In this document: one piece after another, positions 53,291 through 63,344 of the stretch
Numbering within the stretch: the stretch's first letter is position 1
Layout of the letters: every line of letters starts with the position of its first letter
Assembly: GCF_004785955.1 (NCBI RefSeq)
Contig: NZ_SJER01000001.1
Location: forward strand, 930,001-994,000
Direction: 5' to 3'
Length of the DNA stretch: 64,000 nt
Origin: Halostella litorea
Lineage (GTDB): Archaea; Halobacteriota; Halobacteria; Halobacteriales; Natronoarchaeaceae
Made by a program: the position numbers and the translations under genes
Notes under the pieces: model-generated
The model's database searches: none
What the model was told of the DNA's origin: nothing
The model's input: only the letters and a program-made list of their open reading frames with translations

Positions 53291-54916
53291 TCACTCGACC
53301 AGATCGCCGAGCGCCGCGTCGAGCGCGCCGGCCCCGACCACGGCCCGCGCGAGGTCCATGTCCTCGTGGAGCGGGCGGTCCTGGTCGAGCGGCGGGACGA
53401 CCTCCCGGACCGCCTCGTAGACGCGCGCAGTGCCGACGCCGTGGTCGAGGTCGGCGTCCGGGTCCGGGCCGTCGCTGCCGGGCGTCGCCGCCCGCACGGC
53501 CTCGGGCGTGACGAACTCCGCGGCCTGGGCCGCACACAGCAGTTCGACGGCGACGACGGTCGTCGCGTTCTCCACCGCCCGGCGCGCGTCGAGCGCGGAC
53601 TGGCCGCTCATGCTGACGTGGTCCTCCTGGCCGCCGCTGACCGGCGTGTTGCCGGTCGAGGGACGGCCGATCGAGCGGCACTCGTTGACGAGCGCGGCGG
53701 CGGTGTACTGGGCGATCATGTAGCCGGACTGGAGGCCGCTCTCGGGCGCGAGGAACGCCGGGAGGTGTGGCTCCTGCAGGTTCGGGTTGAGCAGCCGGTC
53801 GACGCGGCGCTCGCAGATCGCCGCCAGTTCGGTGACGGCGCTCGTGAGGTAGTCCAGCCGGAGCGCCAGCGGTTCGCCGTGGAAGTTCCCGCCCGAGAGC
53901 ACGGCGGCGCGGTCCGTGCCGCTCGCGCGGTCGTCGACGGCCTCGGGCGGGAAGACGAGCGGGTTGTCCGTCGCGCTGTTCAGTTCGGTCTCGACCGCGC
54001 TTCGGAGGTGGGAAACGGCGTCCCGAACCGCCCCGTGGACCTGCGGGAGACAGCGGATCGAGTAGGCGTCCTGCACGCGGTCGCAGTTGCGGTGGGACTC
54101 GACGATGCCCGACCCCTCCGTGAGCCGTTTCACGTTCCGGGCGCTCACCCGCTGGCCGCGGTGCGGGCGGACGGCCTGGATCGCTTCGTCGCAGGCCGCG
54201 GTCGTGCCCAGCGTCACCTCGGTCGTCAGCGCGCCCGCTGCGTCTGCCGCCCGGACGGCCCGCTCGGCGTCGACGACGGCCAGCGCGGCGAGGCCGACCG
54301 TCAACTGCGTGCCGTTGATGAGCGCCAGCCCCTCCTTGGCCCGCAGCGTCAGCGGCTCCAGCCCCGCGCGGGCGAGCGCGGCGTCGCCGGCGAGCCGTTC
54401 GACCGCGCCGTCGTCGCCCTCGACGCGGGCCTCGCCCTCGCCGATCAGGGTCAGCGCCATGTGGGCGAGCGGCGCGAGGTCGCCGCTCGCGCCGAGGCTG
54501 CCGCGGGACTTCACGACGGGGTGGACCCCCTCGTTCAGCATCGTCACGAGGTGGTCGATCACGACCTCCCTGATCCCCGAGTATCCCTTGACGAGGGCGT
54601 TGACCCGGGTGAGAAGCATCGCCCGGACCTCCGCGCGCTCCAGGTCGCGGCCCGCGCCGGCGGCGTGGCTGCGGACGAGGTTCGTCTGGAGTTGCTCGAC
54701 GTCCTCGGGCGGGATGCGCTCGTCGACGAGTTCGCCGAAGCCGGTGTTGATGCCGTACACCGTCTCGCCGCTGTCGAGCACGTCCGCCACGCGCTCGCGG
54801 GACTCGCGGACCGCCTCCCGGGCGTCGTCGGCGACCCGGACGGTCGCGCCGTCCCGGGCGACCGCCGCCACGTCCTCGGGCGTCAGCGATTCGCCGTCGA
54901 GGACGACCTCACTCAT
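53291..54916 (-). CDS. hutH: Histidine ammonia-lyase
   Basis: Removes ammonia from histidine to give urocanate. The 541-residue protein carries the self-processing MIO triad Ala-Ser-Gly at 143-145 (GSLGASGDLAPL). Other family parts are YGINTGFG (54-61) and QVHGAVRDAVSHL. SAVTELAAICERRVDRLLNP and GQEDHVSMS follow. Slightly longer than the usual 500-520 aa, with a C-terminal extension. Last gene of hutUGIH. Its start overlaps the hutI end by 8 bases. Confidence 0.96.
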   Translation of the reverse strand: MSEVVLDGESLTPEDVAAVARDGATVRVADDAREAVRESRERVADVLDSGETVYGINTGFGELVDERIPPEDVEQLQTNLVRSHAAGAGRDLERAEVRAMLLTRVNALVKGYSGIREVVIDHLVTMLNEGVHPVVKSRGSLGASGDLAPLAHMALTLIGEGEARVEGDDGAVERLAGDAALARAGLEPLTLRAKEGLALINGTQLTVGLAALAVVDAERAVRAADAAGALTTEVTLGTTAACDEAIQAVRPHRGQRVSARNVKRLTEGSGIVESHRNCDRVQDAYSIRCLPQVHGAVRDAVSHLRSAVETELNSATDNPLVFPPEAVDDRASGTDRAAVLSGGNFHGEPLALRLDYLTSAVTELAAICERRVDRLLNPNLQEPHLPAFLAPESGLQSGYMIAQYTAAALVNECRSIGRPSTGNTPVSGGQEDHVSMSGQSALDARRAVENATTVVAVELLCAAQAAEFVTPEAVRAATPGSDGPDPDADLDHGVGTARVYEAVREVVPPLDQDRPLHEDMDLARAVVGAGALDAALGDLVE

Positions 54917-56126
54917 GCGCGACCACCCCCGACTTGACGACGAGGTCGGCGACCGACCCGTCGAAGCGGTAGGGGACGTGCAGGTGCGACGGCGCGTCGA
55001 GGACGACGAGGTCGCCGGGCGCGCCCTCGCGGAGCGTGCCGGTCCCGTCCGTCCGGTCGACGGCGAGCGCGGCGTCGCGGGTGATCCCGCGCAGGGCGTC
55101 GGCGGGCGTCATGGCCATCTCGACGCAGGCCAGCGTCGCGGTAAACGCCTGGCTCCGCGAGAAGCAGTTCGGGTTGAAGTCCGTGGCGAGCGCGACCGGC
55201 GACCCGGCCTCGCGGAACGGTCCGGGGTCGGCGTACTCCGCGCCGAGGCCGAACGCCGTCGCGGGGAGCAAGGTCGGGACGACGCCGGCGTCGGCGAGGG
55301 CCCGGGCGTCCTCGACGGTCGCGTGGAGCAGGTGGTCGGCGCTGGCCGCGCCCGCCTCGGCGGCCAGTTGTGCGCCGCCGAGGCGGGTGAACTCCTCGGC
55401 GTGGACCTTCGGCGTCAGCCCCGCGTCGCGGCCCGCGTCGAGCACGCGGCGGGACTGCGCGACCGAGAAGGCGTCGGCCTCGCAGAAGACGTCGCAGAAC
55501 TCGGCGACGCCCTGCTCCGCCGCGGCGGGGATCTGTTCGTCGACCACCTCGTCGACGTAGTCGTCCGCGTCGCGGCCCTCGGGCACGGCGTGTGCGCCCA
55601 TGAACGTCGGCACCACGTCGACCGGGTGCCCCTCGGCGGCCCTGCCGATCGTGTCCAGCAGCCGCAGTTCGGTCTCCGTGTCGAGCCCGTAGCCCGACTT
55701 CACCTCGACCGTCGTCGTGCCGTGTGCGAGCATCGCGTCGAGGTGCGCGCGGAGGTTCGCGAGCAGCGTTTCGTCGCTCGCCTCGCGGGTCGCGCGGACA
55801 GACCGCAGGATGCCGCCGCCCTCGGCGAGGATCGCCTGATACGACTTCCCGCGGAGCTTCGCGGCGAACTCGTCGGCCCGGTCGCCGGCGAAGACGGCGT
55901 GCGTGTGCGGGTCGACGAAGCCGGGGACGACCGCCCGCCCCGCGGCGTCGACGGCGCGGTCGGCGTTCTCCGGCGGGTGCTCGCGGGTCACGGCATCCGT
56001 GTCGCCGACTGCGACCACCTCGCCGTCGTCGACGGCGACCGCCGCGTTCTCGCGGGCGTCGAGGCCGCCGTCGCCGTCCGGGCCGACCACGACCGCCGCC
56101 GCGTCGTGGACCACGAGGTCGGTCAT
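54909..56126 (-). CDS. hutI: Imidazolonepropionase
   Basis: Hydrolyses imidazolone-5-propionate to formiminoglutamate. The 405-residue amidohydrolase has the metal site [14 protein letters not shown] (about 66-79), [14 protein letters not shown], and KVHAEEF. DADHLLH is replaced here by SADHLLHA, and [10 protein letters not shown] holds the late Asp. The ATG at 56126 overlaps the hutG stop (ATGA). The upstream frame is Arg-rich noise. Confidence 0.95.
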   Translation of the reverse strand: MTDLVVHDAAAVVVGPDGDGGLDARENAAVAVDDGEVVAVGDTDAVTREHPPENADRAVDAAGRAVVPGFVDPHTHAVFAGDRADEFAAKLRGKSYQAILAEGGGILRSVRATREASDETLLANLRAHLDAMLAHGTTTVEVKSGYGLDTETELRLLDTIGRAAEGHPVDVVPTFMGAHAVPEGRDADDYVDEVVDEQIPAAAEQGVAEFCDVFCEADAFSVAQSRRVLDAGRDAGLTPKVHAEEFTRLGGAQLAAEAGAASADHLLHATVEDARALADAGVVPTLLPATAFGLGAEYADPGPFREAGSPVALATDFNPNCFSRSQAFTATLACVEMAMTPADALRGITRDAALAVDRTDGTGTLREGAPGDLVVLDAPSHLHVPYRFDGSVADLVVKSGVVAHE

Positions 56127-57055
56127 CGGCCCACCCCCGCGGCCGCGAGGAAGTGCGCGACGGCGCGCGCGCCGGCGTCCGCGGTCAGCGTCCCGACGTC
56201 CAGCGGCGGCGCGCACTCGACCACCTCGAACCCGGCGACGCGGTCGTCCGCCGCGACGAGGCGGAGCGCGCGGAACAGTTCCCGCGTCGTCAGGCCGCCC
56301 GGCGTCGGCGCGCTCACGCCCGGCGCGGCGGCGGCGTCGAGCACGTCGAGGTCCACGCTGACGTACAGCGCGTCCACGCCCCGGACCGCCTCCAGCGCGC
56401 GGTCGACCGCGTCGACGACGCCGTCGCCGACCTCCTCCGCGGTGACGACCTCGCCGCCCCGCTCGCGGACGAACTCGGCGTAGGCCGTCGACGTCTCGAA
56501 GTGGCGCGCGCCGACGGCGGCGTAGGCGTCGAGGCCGCGGTCGAACAGCTGGCGGTACGGCGTCCCGCTGGTCGGCCCGTCACGGACCTCGCGGCAGTCG
56601 AGGTGGGCGTCGAAGTTGAGGACGCCGACGCTCCCCCGGTCCAGCAGCGGCGCGGCGTTCGGGACGGTCAGGGAGTTGTCGCCGCCGAGGAAGACGGGGA
56701 GCGCGTCGGCCTCGTGGACGGTCCGCGTCGTCTCGGCGACGGCCTCTTGGACGGCGGCCACGTCGCCGGCGTCCGGCCCGTCCGGAACCGCCACGTCCCC
56801 GAGGTCGCCGACCGAGCCGACCGGCCCGGCGTCGAAGTGATGGGTCTTCACGCCCGCCAGCGCGTCCCGGAGCCCCGCCGGGCCCTCGGCCGCACCGCGG
56901 CGGCCGATCACCGCGCCGTCGTACGGCTCGCCCAGGAGAACGGCGTCGTACTCGTCCGCCGCGGCGAGCGTCGTCGGCTCGACGACGTCGCCGAACTGCT
57001 CGTCGGCCGGGTCGGTCGAGGGACCCCGCCAGTCAGGGGGTGCGTCGAGGCTCAT
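56123..57055 (-). CDS. hutG: Formimidoylglutamase
   Basis: Hydrolyses N-formimino-glutamate to glutamate and formamide. The 310-residue ureohydrolase-fold enzyme has the Mn ligands in FLGGDNSLT (Asp/Asn for the usual GGDHS), [10 protein letters not shown] (DAHxD), and [15 protein letters not shown] (DxD). The replacement of His by Asn in GGDN is notable, because GGDH is the norm in arginase-type sites. It overlaps hutI and hutU by four bases at each end. Confidence 0.93.
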   Translation of the reverse strand: MSLDAPPDWRGPSTDPADEQFGDVVEPTTLAAADEYDAVLLGEPYDGAVIGRRGAAEGPAGLRDALAGVKTHHFDAGPVGSVGDLGDVAVPDGPDAGDVAAVQEAVAETTRTVHEADALPVFLGGDNSLTVPNAAPLLDRGSVGVLNFDAHLDCREVRDGPTSGTPYRQLFDRGLDAYAAVGARHFETSTAYAEFVRERGGEVVTAEEVGDGVVDAVDRALEAVRGVDALYVSVDLDVLDAAAAPGVSAPTPGGLTTRELFRALRLVAADDRVAGFEVVECAPPLDVGTLTADAGARAVAHFLAAAGVGR

Positions 57056-58800
57056 CGGTCCCGCATCGGCACCGCGACGTTCGATTCCTGGGCCTCCTCG
57101 ACGGCCTCGTCGTACCCCGCGTCGGCGTGGCGGATCACGCCCGTCCCGGGGTCCGTGGTGAACACCCGGCGGGCCTTGCGCTCGGCCAGATCCGTGCCGT
57201 CCAGCACGACGTGGTTGTTCGCGTGGAGCGCGTTGCCGATGCCGACGCCGCCGCCGTCGTGGACCGCGACGATGTCGGCCCCCGCCGCGCAGTTCAGCAG
57301 GGCGTTCAGGATCGGCCAGTCCGCGACCGCGTCCGAGCCGTCCCGCATGGCCTCCGTCTCGCGGTTCGGGCTGGCGACGCTGCCCGCGTCGAGGTGGTCA
57401 CGGGTGACGACGACCGGCGCGCCGATCTCCCCCTCCCGGACCAGGTCGTTGATCCGCAGAGCGAAGCGGGCGCGCTCGGTGAGGGGTTCGCCGTCGGGGC
57501 CGGTCGCGTCGCCGGTCTGATAGCCCAGCCAGCACACCCGCGCCGGGAGCCCCTGGAACTCGACTCGCTCCTGTGCCAGGTCGATCCAGCGGTGCAGCGA
57601 CTCCTTCTCGGGGAACAGTTCCTTGACCGCCTCGTCGGTGCGGTGAATGTCGGCGGGGTCGCCCGACAGCGCCATCCAGCGGAACGGGCCGCGGCCCCGG
57701 CAGAACTGCGGGCGGATGTACGCCGGGACGAACCCGGGGAAGTCGAACGCGTCCGCCGCGCCGCGGTGCTCCTGCACCTGCCCGCGGATGTTGTTGCCGT
57801 ACTCGAACGCCGTCGCGCCCCGCTCCTGCAGGTCGAGGATCGCGTCGACGTGGCGCGCCATCGTGTCGAGGCTCTCCGCGCGGTAGCGCTCGGGGTCGCG
57901 CTCGCGCAGGTCGTCGGCCTCCGCGACCGTGTAGCCGCTCGGGTAGTACCCCTCGAGTTCGTCGTGGGCGCTCGTCTGGTCGGTGACCACGTCCGGGACG
58001 AAGTCCCGCTCCAGCATCGCCTCCAGCATGTCCGCGGCGTTGACGTGGACGCCGACGCTGTAGGGCTCGCCGGCCTCGGCCGCGTCGCGGGCGCGGGCGA
58101 TGGCGTCGTCCAGGTCCGTCGCCTTCTCCATGCAGTAGCCCGTCTCGATCCGGCGGTCGATGCGGGCCTCGTCGACTTCGGCGGCGATGCAGACGCCCCC
58201 GTTCATCGTCACCGCGAGGGGCTGTGCGCCGCCCATGCCGCCGAGGCCGCCCGTGGCGACGATCCGGCCGCCGAGGTCGCCGTCGTACTCGTCGCGGGCG
58301 AGTTCCGCGAGCGTCTCGTAGGTGCCCTGGATGATCCCCTGGGTTCCGATGTACGCCCACGACCCCGCGGTCATCTGGCCGTACATGATCAGCCCCTTCG
58401 CCTCCAGTTCGTGGAAGTGCTCCCAGTCGTCCCACTTCCCGACGAGGTTCGAGTTGGCGATCAGCACCCGCGGGGCCATCTCGTGGGTCCGGAACCGCCC
58501 GACCGGCTTGCCGCTCTGGACCAGCAGCGTCTCCTCGTCGCCCAGGTCGCGGAGTTCGGCCAGTATCGCGTCGTAGGCGTCCCAGCTCCGGGCAGCCCGG
58601 CCCGTGCCGCCGTAGACGACCAGCTCCTCCGGCTTCTCCGCGACCTCGGGGTCCAAGTTGTTGTTCAGAACGCGCAGGGCCGCCTCCTGTCGCCAGCCCT
58701 CGCACTCGACGTCCGTGCCCGTCGGTGCGCCCTGGTACTCCCGCCACTGCTCGCTCGGCGCGCCGACGCCGTTTGCCCCGCGCTGTCGTTGGTCTCCCAT
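57052..58800 (-). CDS. hutU: Urocanate hydratase
   Basis: Adds water to urocanate with bound NAD as electrophile. The 582-residue protein has segments [12 protein letters not shown]-like ([14 protein letters not shown]), the NAD region [23 protein letters not shown], and [17 protein letters not shown]. The catalytic stretch [19 protein letters not shown] and [20 protein letters not shown] follow. First gene of the operon. The 85-base divergent region to the regulator at 58886 carries the promoters. Confidence 0.97.
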   Translation of the reverse strand: MGDQRQRGANGVGAPSEQWREYQGAPTGTDVECEGWRQEAALRVLNNNLDPEVAEKPEELVVYGGTGRAARSWDAYDAILAELRDLGDEETLLVQSGKPVGRFRTHEMAPRVLIANSNLVGKWDDWEHFHELEAKGLIMYGQMTAGSWAYIGTQGIIQGTYETLAELARDEYDGDLGGRIVATGGLGGMGGAQPLAVTMNGGVCIAAEVDEARIDRRIETGYCMEKATDLDDAIARARDAAEAGEPYSVGVHVNAADMLEAMLERDFVPDVVTDQTSAHDELEGYYPSGYTVAEADDLRERDPERYRAESLDTMARHVDAILDLQERGATAFEYGNNIRGQVQEHRGAADAFDFPGFVPAYIRPQFCRGRGPFRWMALSGDPADIHRTDEAVKELFPEKESLHRWIDLAQERVEFQGLPARVCWLGYQTGDATGPDGEPLTERARFALRINDLVREGEIGAPVVVTRDHLDAGSVASPNRETEAMRDGSDAVADWPILNALLNCAAGADIVAVHDGGGVGIGNALHANNHVVLDGTDLAERKARRVFTTDPGTGVIRHADAGYDEAVEEAQESNVAVPMRDR

Positions 58801-58854
58801 GCACGCTGGTACGCGGTCCCACGGAGAAAGCTACGGGACTCCATGCGGAGTGGG

Positions 58855-58862
58855 TTTTATAT
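58855..58862 (+). promoter_or_regulatory. TATA box of the hut regulator gene
   Basis: TTTTATAT ends 23 bases before the GTG at 58886. This predicts a leaderless transcript starting on that GTG. The hutU start lies 55 bases to the left on the other strand, so one bound regulator could act on both. Confidence 0.6.
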
Positions 58863-58885
58863 GATCGCGGCGGCGACCCCCGCAC

Positions 58886-59530
58886 GTGTACGAGGCCACC
58901 TTCCGCGTCGGCGACACCGAACAGCCGATCCCGACCGCCGGCCGCGAGGTCCGCGTCGACCTGTGGTGCAACGACCACTGCGACCTCGTCCGGGCGGTCG
59001 GCGACGACGCCGACGCCGCGCTCGCGGACGTCGCGGCGACGGTGGGAGTCGCCGACCGGGTGCGGGACGGCGGCGAACACGTCGCCGTGACCGAGGAGTG
59101 TCTCGCCGCCCGGCGGTCGGACAACGTCGAGCGCTACGTCGGGCGGCACGGCTGCCTGCTCCTCCCGCCGCTGCGGTACGCCGACGGCGAACGCGTCTCC
59201 CGGGTGCTGGCGCTCTCGGGCGACGCGCTGGGCCGCGTGTACCGCGACCTCGTCGACGACGGCCACGAGGTCGCCGTCGAGTCGAAACGCGGGGTCGACG
59301 CCGTCACCGGGGAGGGGCCGCTGCTCGACCCCGGCGGCGTGGTGCCCCAACTGACCGCACGCCAGCGCGAGGTGCTACTGACCGCCGTCGAGGGGGGCTA
59401 CTACGATCTCCCGCGGGAGACCACGACGGCGGCGGTCGCCGAGTCGGTCGGCGTCGAGCGACGGACGGCCGAGGACCACCTCCGGCGCGCCGAGCGGAAG
59501 GTGGTCGAGGCGTTCGCCGGCTACCTGTAG
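58886..59530 (+). CDS. Bat-type HTH regulator, likely controlling hut genes
   Basis: The 214-residue haloarchaeal regulator has an N-terminal sensor-like domain of about 150 residues. The HTH_10 (Bat-like) domain at the end reads QLTARQREVLLTAVEGGYYDLPRETTTAAVAESVGVERRTAEDHLRRAERKVVEAFAGYL. No PAS or GAF motif is obvious. It is divergent from hutUGIH with 85 bases between, the usual setting of a local regulator. The ligand (urocanate or histidine) is inference. Confidence 0.88.
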   Translation: MYEATFRVGDTEQPIPTAGREVRVDLWCNDHCDLVRAVGDDADAALADVAATVGVADRVRDGGEHVAVTEECLAARRSDNVERYVGRHGCLLLPPLRYADGERVSRVLALSGDALGRVYRDLVDDGHEVAVESKRGVDAVTGEGPLLDPGGVVPQLTARQREVLLTAVEGGYYDLPRETTTAAVAESVGVERRTAEDHLRRAERKVVEAFAGYL

Positions 59531-59610
59531 GGGCGCGGCCGGCCGCCCCGCCGCTGATGCGAACGTCTGACAAACGATTAAGTGGATTGAGATTTGATCC
59601 TCGGGGAGAG

Positions 59611-60027
59611 ATGGGCAACAAGAACAAGACGATCTCCTTTCGCGTCAACGAGGACGCCTTCGAGACGCTGCGGGAGATCGCAGAGGAGCGCGACCTCTCG
59701 CTGTCGGCGGTGTTCCGCGACTACGTGGACACGCTCGTTGCCCACGACGGCCAGGTACGGGTCGTCCCGGAGCACGAGCTAAACGAGGGCGAGGAGGACG
59801 ATTCGACGTTCCCGCCGAAAGTCGAGGTGCCGAAGAGCTTCGTCCGCGAGCACGAACGGCTCGAACTGGAGGCCGAACACCTCCGCGAGCAACTGGAGGA
59901 ACACAAACGCTACGTCACGGAGCTCCGCCAGCGGTTAGAGGAACAGAGCGACGAGGAGGACGTGATCCAGTTGGAGGAGTTAGACGGCGGGGACGACGAG
60001 GACGAGCAGTCCTACCGGTTCACCTAG
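59611..60027 (+). CDS. Ribbon-helix-helix protein with C-terminal coiled coil
   Basis: The 138-residue protein has an N-terminal RHH/CopG DNA-binding fold (KTISFRVNEDAFETLREIAEERDLSLSAVFRDYVDTLVA, about 6-44). The linker contains PPKVEVPKSFVREHE. A Glu/Arg/Leu coiled coil (about 80-118) and an acidic tail ending QSYRFT follow. Such RHH-coiled-coil proteins are conserved in haloarchaea with unknown targets. CGATTAAGTGG (about 59574-59584) is the promoter box. Its stop overlaps that of the convergent gene. Confidence 0.85.
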   Translation: MGNKNKTISFRVNEDAFETLREIAEERDLSLSAVFRDYVDTLVAHDGQVRVVPEHELNEGEEDDSTFPPKVEVPKSFVREHERLELEAEHLREQLEEHKRYVTELRQRLEEQSDEEDVIQLEELDGGDDEDEQSYRFT

Positions 60028-60479
60028 CCGGACAGCGTCTTCTTCTCCTCGCGGATCCGCCGCCGCATCTCGTCGTTGCCCTCCACCTCGGCGAGTTCCT
60101 CGGCCGCCTCCAGCGTCCGCACGCCGTTGTCGAGGAAGGAGAGCACGTCGCCCTCGTAGGCGTACAGCATGTAGTCGTCACCCATCACGTCGACGATGGC
60201 GGAGGGGCCCAGCCCCTGGGCGCGCAGTTCGAGCAGGTAGCGGACGAACTTCTCCTCGGGGTGGCCGCAGTAGGGGTTGTTGTCGCAGCTACAGTCGAGG
60301 AAGTCCTCCGCGAAGTCGAGCACCTTGTCGCGGGTCGCCTCGTTCAACTTCTCCAGCCCGTCGCCGGTAAACAGCACGTCCAGCGTCGCCCCCTTGAACG
60401 CCCCCTTCGGGATGTTCGTGTCGAGCTGGGAGCTCAGCTGCCGGTGGTTCTTGACGTAGATCTTGTCCGTGATGGCCAC
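60024..60479 (-). CDS. Cys-cluster protein, 151 aa (DUF5814-like)
   Basis: The protein starts VAITDKIYVKNHRQLSSQLDTNIPKGAF. In its middle a compact cluster, CSCDNNPYCGH (three Cys and a His, about 62-72), looks able to bind zinc or an iron-sulfur cluster. The rest is helical. The family occurs in haloarchaea and methanogens without known function, and the domain number is from memory. GTG start chosen because GCTTTTGC (about 60507-60514, minus strand) lies about 28-35 bases upstream. The longer ATG version at 60572 adds Arg-rich residues. Confidence 0.75.
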   Translation of the reverse strand: MAITDKIYVKNHRQLSSQLDTNIPKGAFKGATLDVLFTGDGLEKLNEATRDKVLDFAEDFLDCSCDNNPYCGHPEEKFVRYLLELRAQGLGPSAIVDVMGDDYMLYAYEGDVLSFLDNGVRTLEAAEELAEVEGNDEMRRRIREEKKTLSG

Positions 60480-60675
60480 AGTTGGACCGTCGTAGGGGCG
60501 ACGCGAGCAAAAGCCTCCCGGATACCGGCGGCCGGCGACGCGCGGCCGGGAATACGTCCTTAAGGTGGCCATATCCGATGGAGGATCGACCGCACCCGCG
60601 GAGAGAGCGGTATTTCGGGACGTTTGTCAACGGTTACTGTTTTGTATTCCCCGATTATCTACCGATATAGCCAAA

Positions 60676-60765
60676 ATGAGCCCGATCGTGCACAATTCGT
60701 GTGTCTCGACGAACGGTACCGACCCGCCGCGGCGGCCGCCGGCACGGCGGCCCGCGGGGTGGTGA
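60676..60765 (+). CDS. Possible 29-codon upstream ORF before the MFS gene
   Basis: Starts [16 protein letters not shown] and ends in an Arg/Pro-rich stretch. Its TGA overlaps a GTG (60762-60764) that is in frame with the transporter. AT-rich boxes at 60653-60670 make the promoter position uncertain, and the composition of the second half is not protein-like. It may be chance, but it repeats the GTGA layout seen at 41891 and 48745. Confidence 0.25.
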   Translation: MSPIVHNSCVSTNGTDPPRRPPARRPAGW

Positions 60766-62099
60766 GCGTGGGGCTGATACCGATGACGAAGTGGCGGACG
60801 CTCGTGCTCGCCACCGTCGGGTTCAACTTCTCGTTTCTCATCTGGTTCTCGTTTGCCCCCTTCACCGGGCCGATGGCCGCGGAGTTCGGGCTGTCGACCG
60901 CGGAGATCGGGATCCTCGCGAGCGCCGCCATCTGGCTCGCGCCGTTTGGCCGGATGCTGACGGGGTGGCTCTCGGACAAGTACGGCGCGCCGACGGTGTT
61001 CGCCATCGTGCTCGCGTACGTCGGCGTCTTCTCGATGGCGAGCGCGTTCGCGCAGTCCTACGCCGTCTTCTTCGTCGAGCGGCTGATCGTCGCCACGGCC
61101 GGGATCACGTTCGTCGTCGGCATCCAGCACGTCGCGGAGTGGTTCCCGGAGGAACAGCTCGGCACCGCGGAGGGGATCTACGCGGGGGTCGGCAACGCCG
61201 GGGCCGCGGGCGGCGCGCTGGTCCTGCCCCGCGCCTTCGGCCCGGAGTGGAGCGGGCCGATCTTCCAGTCGAACTGGCGGGCGGCGTTCTTCTACACGGG
61301 GGTCGTCGCGGTCCTGCTGGCGGTCGTCTACTACGCGCTGGGCGAGGCCGCGAAAAGCGAGGAGCGCCGGCAGGCGACCGCCGACAGCGCGACGCTGAAG
61401 CAGTGGGTTCACACCGCCACCCGCTACGGGACGGTCGTGGCCGCGCTGGCGTACGTGATGAGCTTCGGCCTCGAACTGTCGATGGCGAGCTGGCTGACGA
61501 CGTACTACCAGCGGGCGTTCTCGACGGGGGACCTGGTGCTCGCGAGCACGTTCGCGGGGACGTTCTCGATCGCCGCCGGGCTCCTGCGCCCCATCGGCGG
61601 CTACGTCAGCGACGTGCTTGCCCGGAAGGAGATGAACATCCTGCCCGTGTTCACGGGGCGCTACCGCGAGCAGTGGACCTTCCTTTCGCTGTGTTTCATC
61701 GTCGTCGCGCTGCTGGTCATGACCGCCGCGGGCCTGTCGGGCGTGGTGCTGGTGACGGTCGTCGCCGGCTTCCTCGTCGGCATGTCCTGTGCGTTCGCCG
61801 AGGGAGCCATCTTCGCGCAGGTGCCCGCGATGTTCCCGAACAGCTCCGGGTCGGTCGCGGGCATCGTCGGCGGCGTGGGCACCGTCGGCGGGATCGCCTT
61901 CCCGCTCATCTACTCCGGGGCGGTGCTCGACCTCCCGAACCTCCACGTCGGGTACGCCGTCGTCGCCGCGATCATGGTGCCGATCGTCCTGCTCAACGCA
62001 TGGGTGTACCGCCCGCGGATCGCCGAGCGCGCGACCGTCGACGGCTTCCTCGACTGGGGGAGCGCGAGCGGTCCGGAGGGCGTCCCCGGCGACGACTGA
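60762..62099 (+). CDS. MFS transporter, nitrate/nitrite (NarK) type
   Basis: The protein is 445 aa from GTG 60762 ([11 protein letters not shown]) or 438 aa from ATG 60783. Twelve helices are predicted. The start [35 protein letters not shown] and the Gly-rich helices [19 protein letters not shown] and [22 protein letters not shown] correspond to the nitrate signatures of NarK/NrtP proteins. No nitrate reductase or nitrite reductase gene is in the window, so the substrate is probable rather than certain. It could also export nitrite or import a related anion. Confidence 0.85.
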   Translation: MSVGLIPMTKWRTLVLATVGFNFSFLIWFSFAPFTGPMAAEFGLSTAEIGILASAAIWLAPFGRMLTGWLSDKYGAPTVFAIVLAYVGVFSMASAFAQSYAVFFVERLIVATAGITFVVGIQHVAEWFPEEQLGTAEGIYAGVGNAGAAGGALVLPRAFGPEWSGPIFQSNWRAAFFYTGVVAVLLAVVYYALGEAAKSEERRQATADSATLKQWVHTATRYGTVVAALAYVMSFGLELSMASWLTTYYQRAFSTGDLVLASTFAGTFSIAAGLLRPIGGYVSDVLARKEMNILPVFTGRYREQWTFLSLCFIVVALLVMTAAGLSGVVLVTVVAGFLVGMSCAFAEGAIFAQVPAMFPNSSGSVAGIVGGVGTVGGIAFPLIYSGAVLDLPNLHVGYAVVAAIMVPIVLLNAWVYRPRIAERATVDGFLDWGSASGPEGVPGDD

Positions 62100-62126
62100 G
62101 CCGCGATGGCCGGCGGGCGCTGCCGC

Positions 62127-63344
62127 TCAGGCCCGCCCAGACTCCCGCATGAGTTCGTCGAGCCGGCGGGCCATCGCCAGCGCGAACTCGTCGTCGTTGA
62201 CGTCGGTCTCCATCTCGACGAGGTCCACGTCGTCGGTCAGGTGCTCCCGGAGCGCGTCGAACAGCGCCTCGTCGGCCTCCGGGTCGTGGAAGTCCTCGCC
62301 CTCGACGTCCAGCATCGAGACGCCCGCGAGCGGGAGATACACCGCGACCGGACCGTCGGCGTCGTTGAGCTTCCCCGCGATGATCTCGCCGATCGCCGCC
62401 GTCTCCTCGGGCGTCGTCCGCATCAGCGTCACCTGCGGGTTGTGCTCGTGGAACGTCCGGTCCGCGAACGCCTCGGGGACCGAGTCGCGCGGCCCGAAGT
62501 TCACCATGTCGAGCGCGCCGACGGAGACGACGTGCGGGATCCCGACCTCGCCGGGCGCGTCCAGCCGCTCCGGCCCGGCGTTGAGCACGCCGCCGACGTG
62601 TTCGTCGGCCCACTCCGTGGTCGTCACGTCGAGGACGCCGTCGATGATCCCCTGGCGGACGAGGTCCTCCATCGCCCGCCCGCCGGTGCCGGTGGCGTGG
62701 AAGACGATCGTCTCGTAGCCCTCCGATTCGAGGTACTCGCGGGCGGTCTGGACGCAGGGGGTCGTGACGCCGAACATCGTGAGCCCGACGGTCGGCTTCT
62801 CCTCGACCTCGACGTCGGCCTCGTGCGTGACCATCCCGACGACCGCCAGGGCTGCGTTGGCGATGATCCGCCGGGAGAGCTGGTTCAGGCCCTCGATGTC
62901 GGCGACGGAGTACATCATCGTCACGTCCGTCGCGCCGACGTACGGCTCCACGTCGCCCGACGCCATCGTCGACACCATCACCTTCGGGACCCCGACCGGC
63001 AGGTCCCGCATCGCGGCCGTCGCGATGGACGTGTTCCCCGAGCCGCCGAGCCCGAGGATCCCGTCGAGGTCGCCCGCCTCGTACAGTCGCGTGGCGACTT
63101 CGGCCGCGCCCCGGCCCATGACGTCCATCGCCTCCCCGCGTTCGCCGCTGTCACGCAGGTCCGCGAGGCTCCCGCCGCCGGCCTCGGCCACCTCGGCGGC
63201 GCTCGTGTCCGGTTCGAAGACGGGGTCGCCCATGACGCCCGTGTCGACCACGTGCACGTCGACGCCCTGGGCCGTGATCACGTCGCGGGCGAAGCCGATC
63301 TCCTCGCCCTTCGTATCTAACGTGCCGACGATGACGACGCTCAC
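62127..63344 (-). CDS. Tm-1-like ATP-binding protein (UPF0261)
   Basis: The 405-residue protein begins MSVVIVGTLDTKGEEIGFARDVI, the UPF0261 signature. The N-terminal ATP-binding half includes GILGLGGSGNTSIATAAMRDLPVGVPKVMVSTMASGDV. The second half contains MFGVTTPCVQTAREYL and VFHATGTGGRAMEDLV. Its plant relative is the tomato virus-resistance protein Tm-1. In microbes it is regularly next to a PEP-hydrolase-like TIM-barrel gene, as here. The reaction is unknown. It overlaps the cupin gene by four bases. Confidence 0.92.
   Translation of the reverse strand: MSVVIVGTLDTKGEEIGFARDVITAQGVDVHVVDTGVMGDPVFEPDTSAAEVAEAGGGSLADLRDSGERGEAMDVMGRGAAEVATRLYEAGDLDGILGLGGSGNTSIATAAMRDLPVGVPKVMVSTMASGDVEPYVGATDVTMMYSVADIEGLNQLSRRIIANAALAVVGMVTHEADVEVEEKPTVGLTMFGVTTPCVQTAREYLESEGYETIVFHATGTGGRAMEDLVRQGIIDGVLDVTTTEWADEHVGGVLNAGPERLDAPGEVGIPHVVSVGALDMVNFGPRDSVPEAFADRTFHEHNPQVTLMRTTPEETAAIGEIIAGKLNDADGPVAVYLPLAGVSMLDVEGEDFHDPEADEALFDALREHLTDDVDLVEMETDVNDDEFALAMARRLDELMRESGRA

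Noticed and set aside
57040-60027. 995-codon plus-strand frame
   Set aside because: Antisense to hutU, then runs through the regulator in another frame. Only its last 138 codons (from 59611) form a real gene.
60653-60783. NarO-type (CGAA-N4-TTCG) site before the nitrate-type transporter
   Set aside because: A TTCG and a CGAA occur near 60698-60714, but with the wrong order and spacing. No match to the known site.
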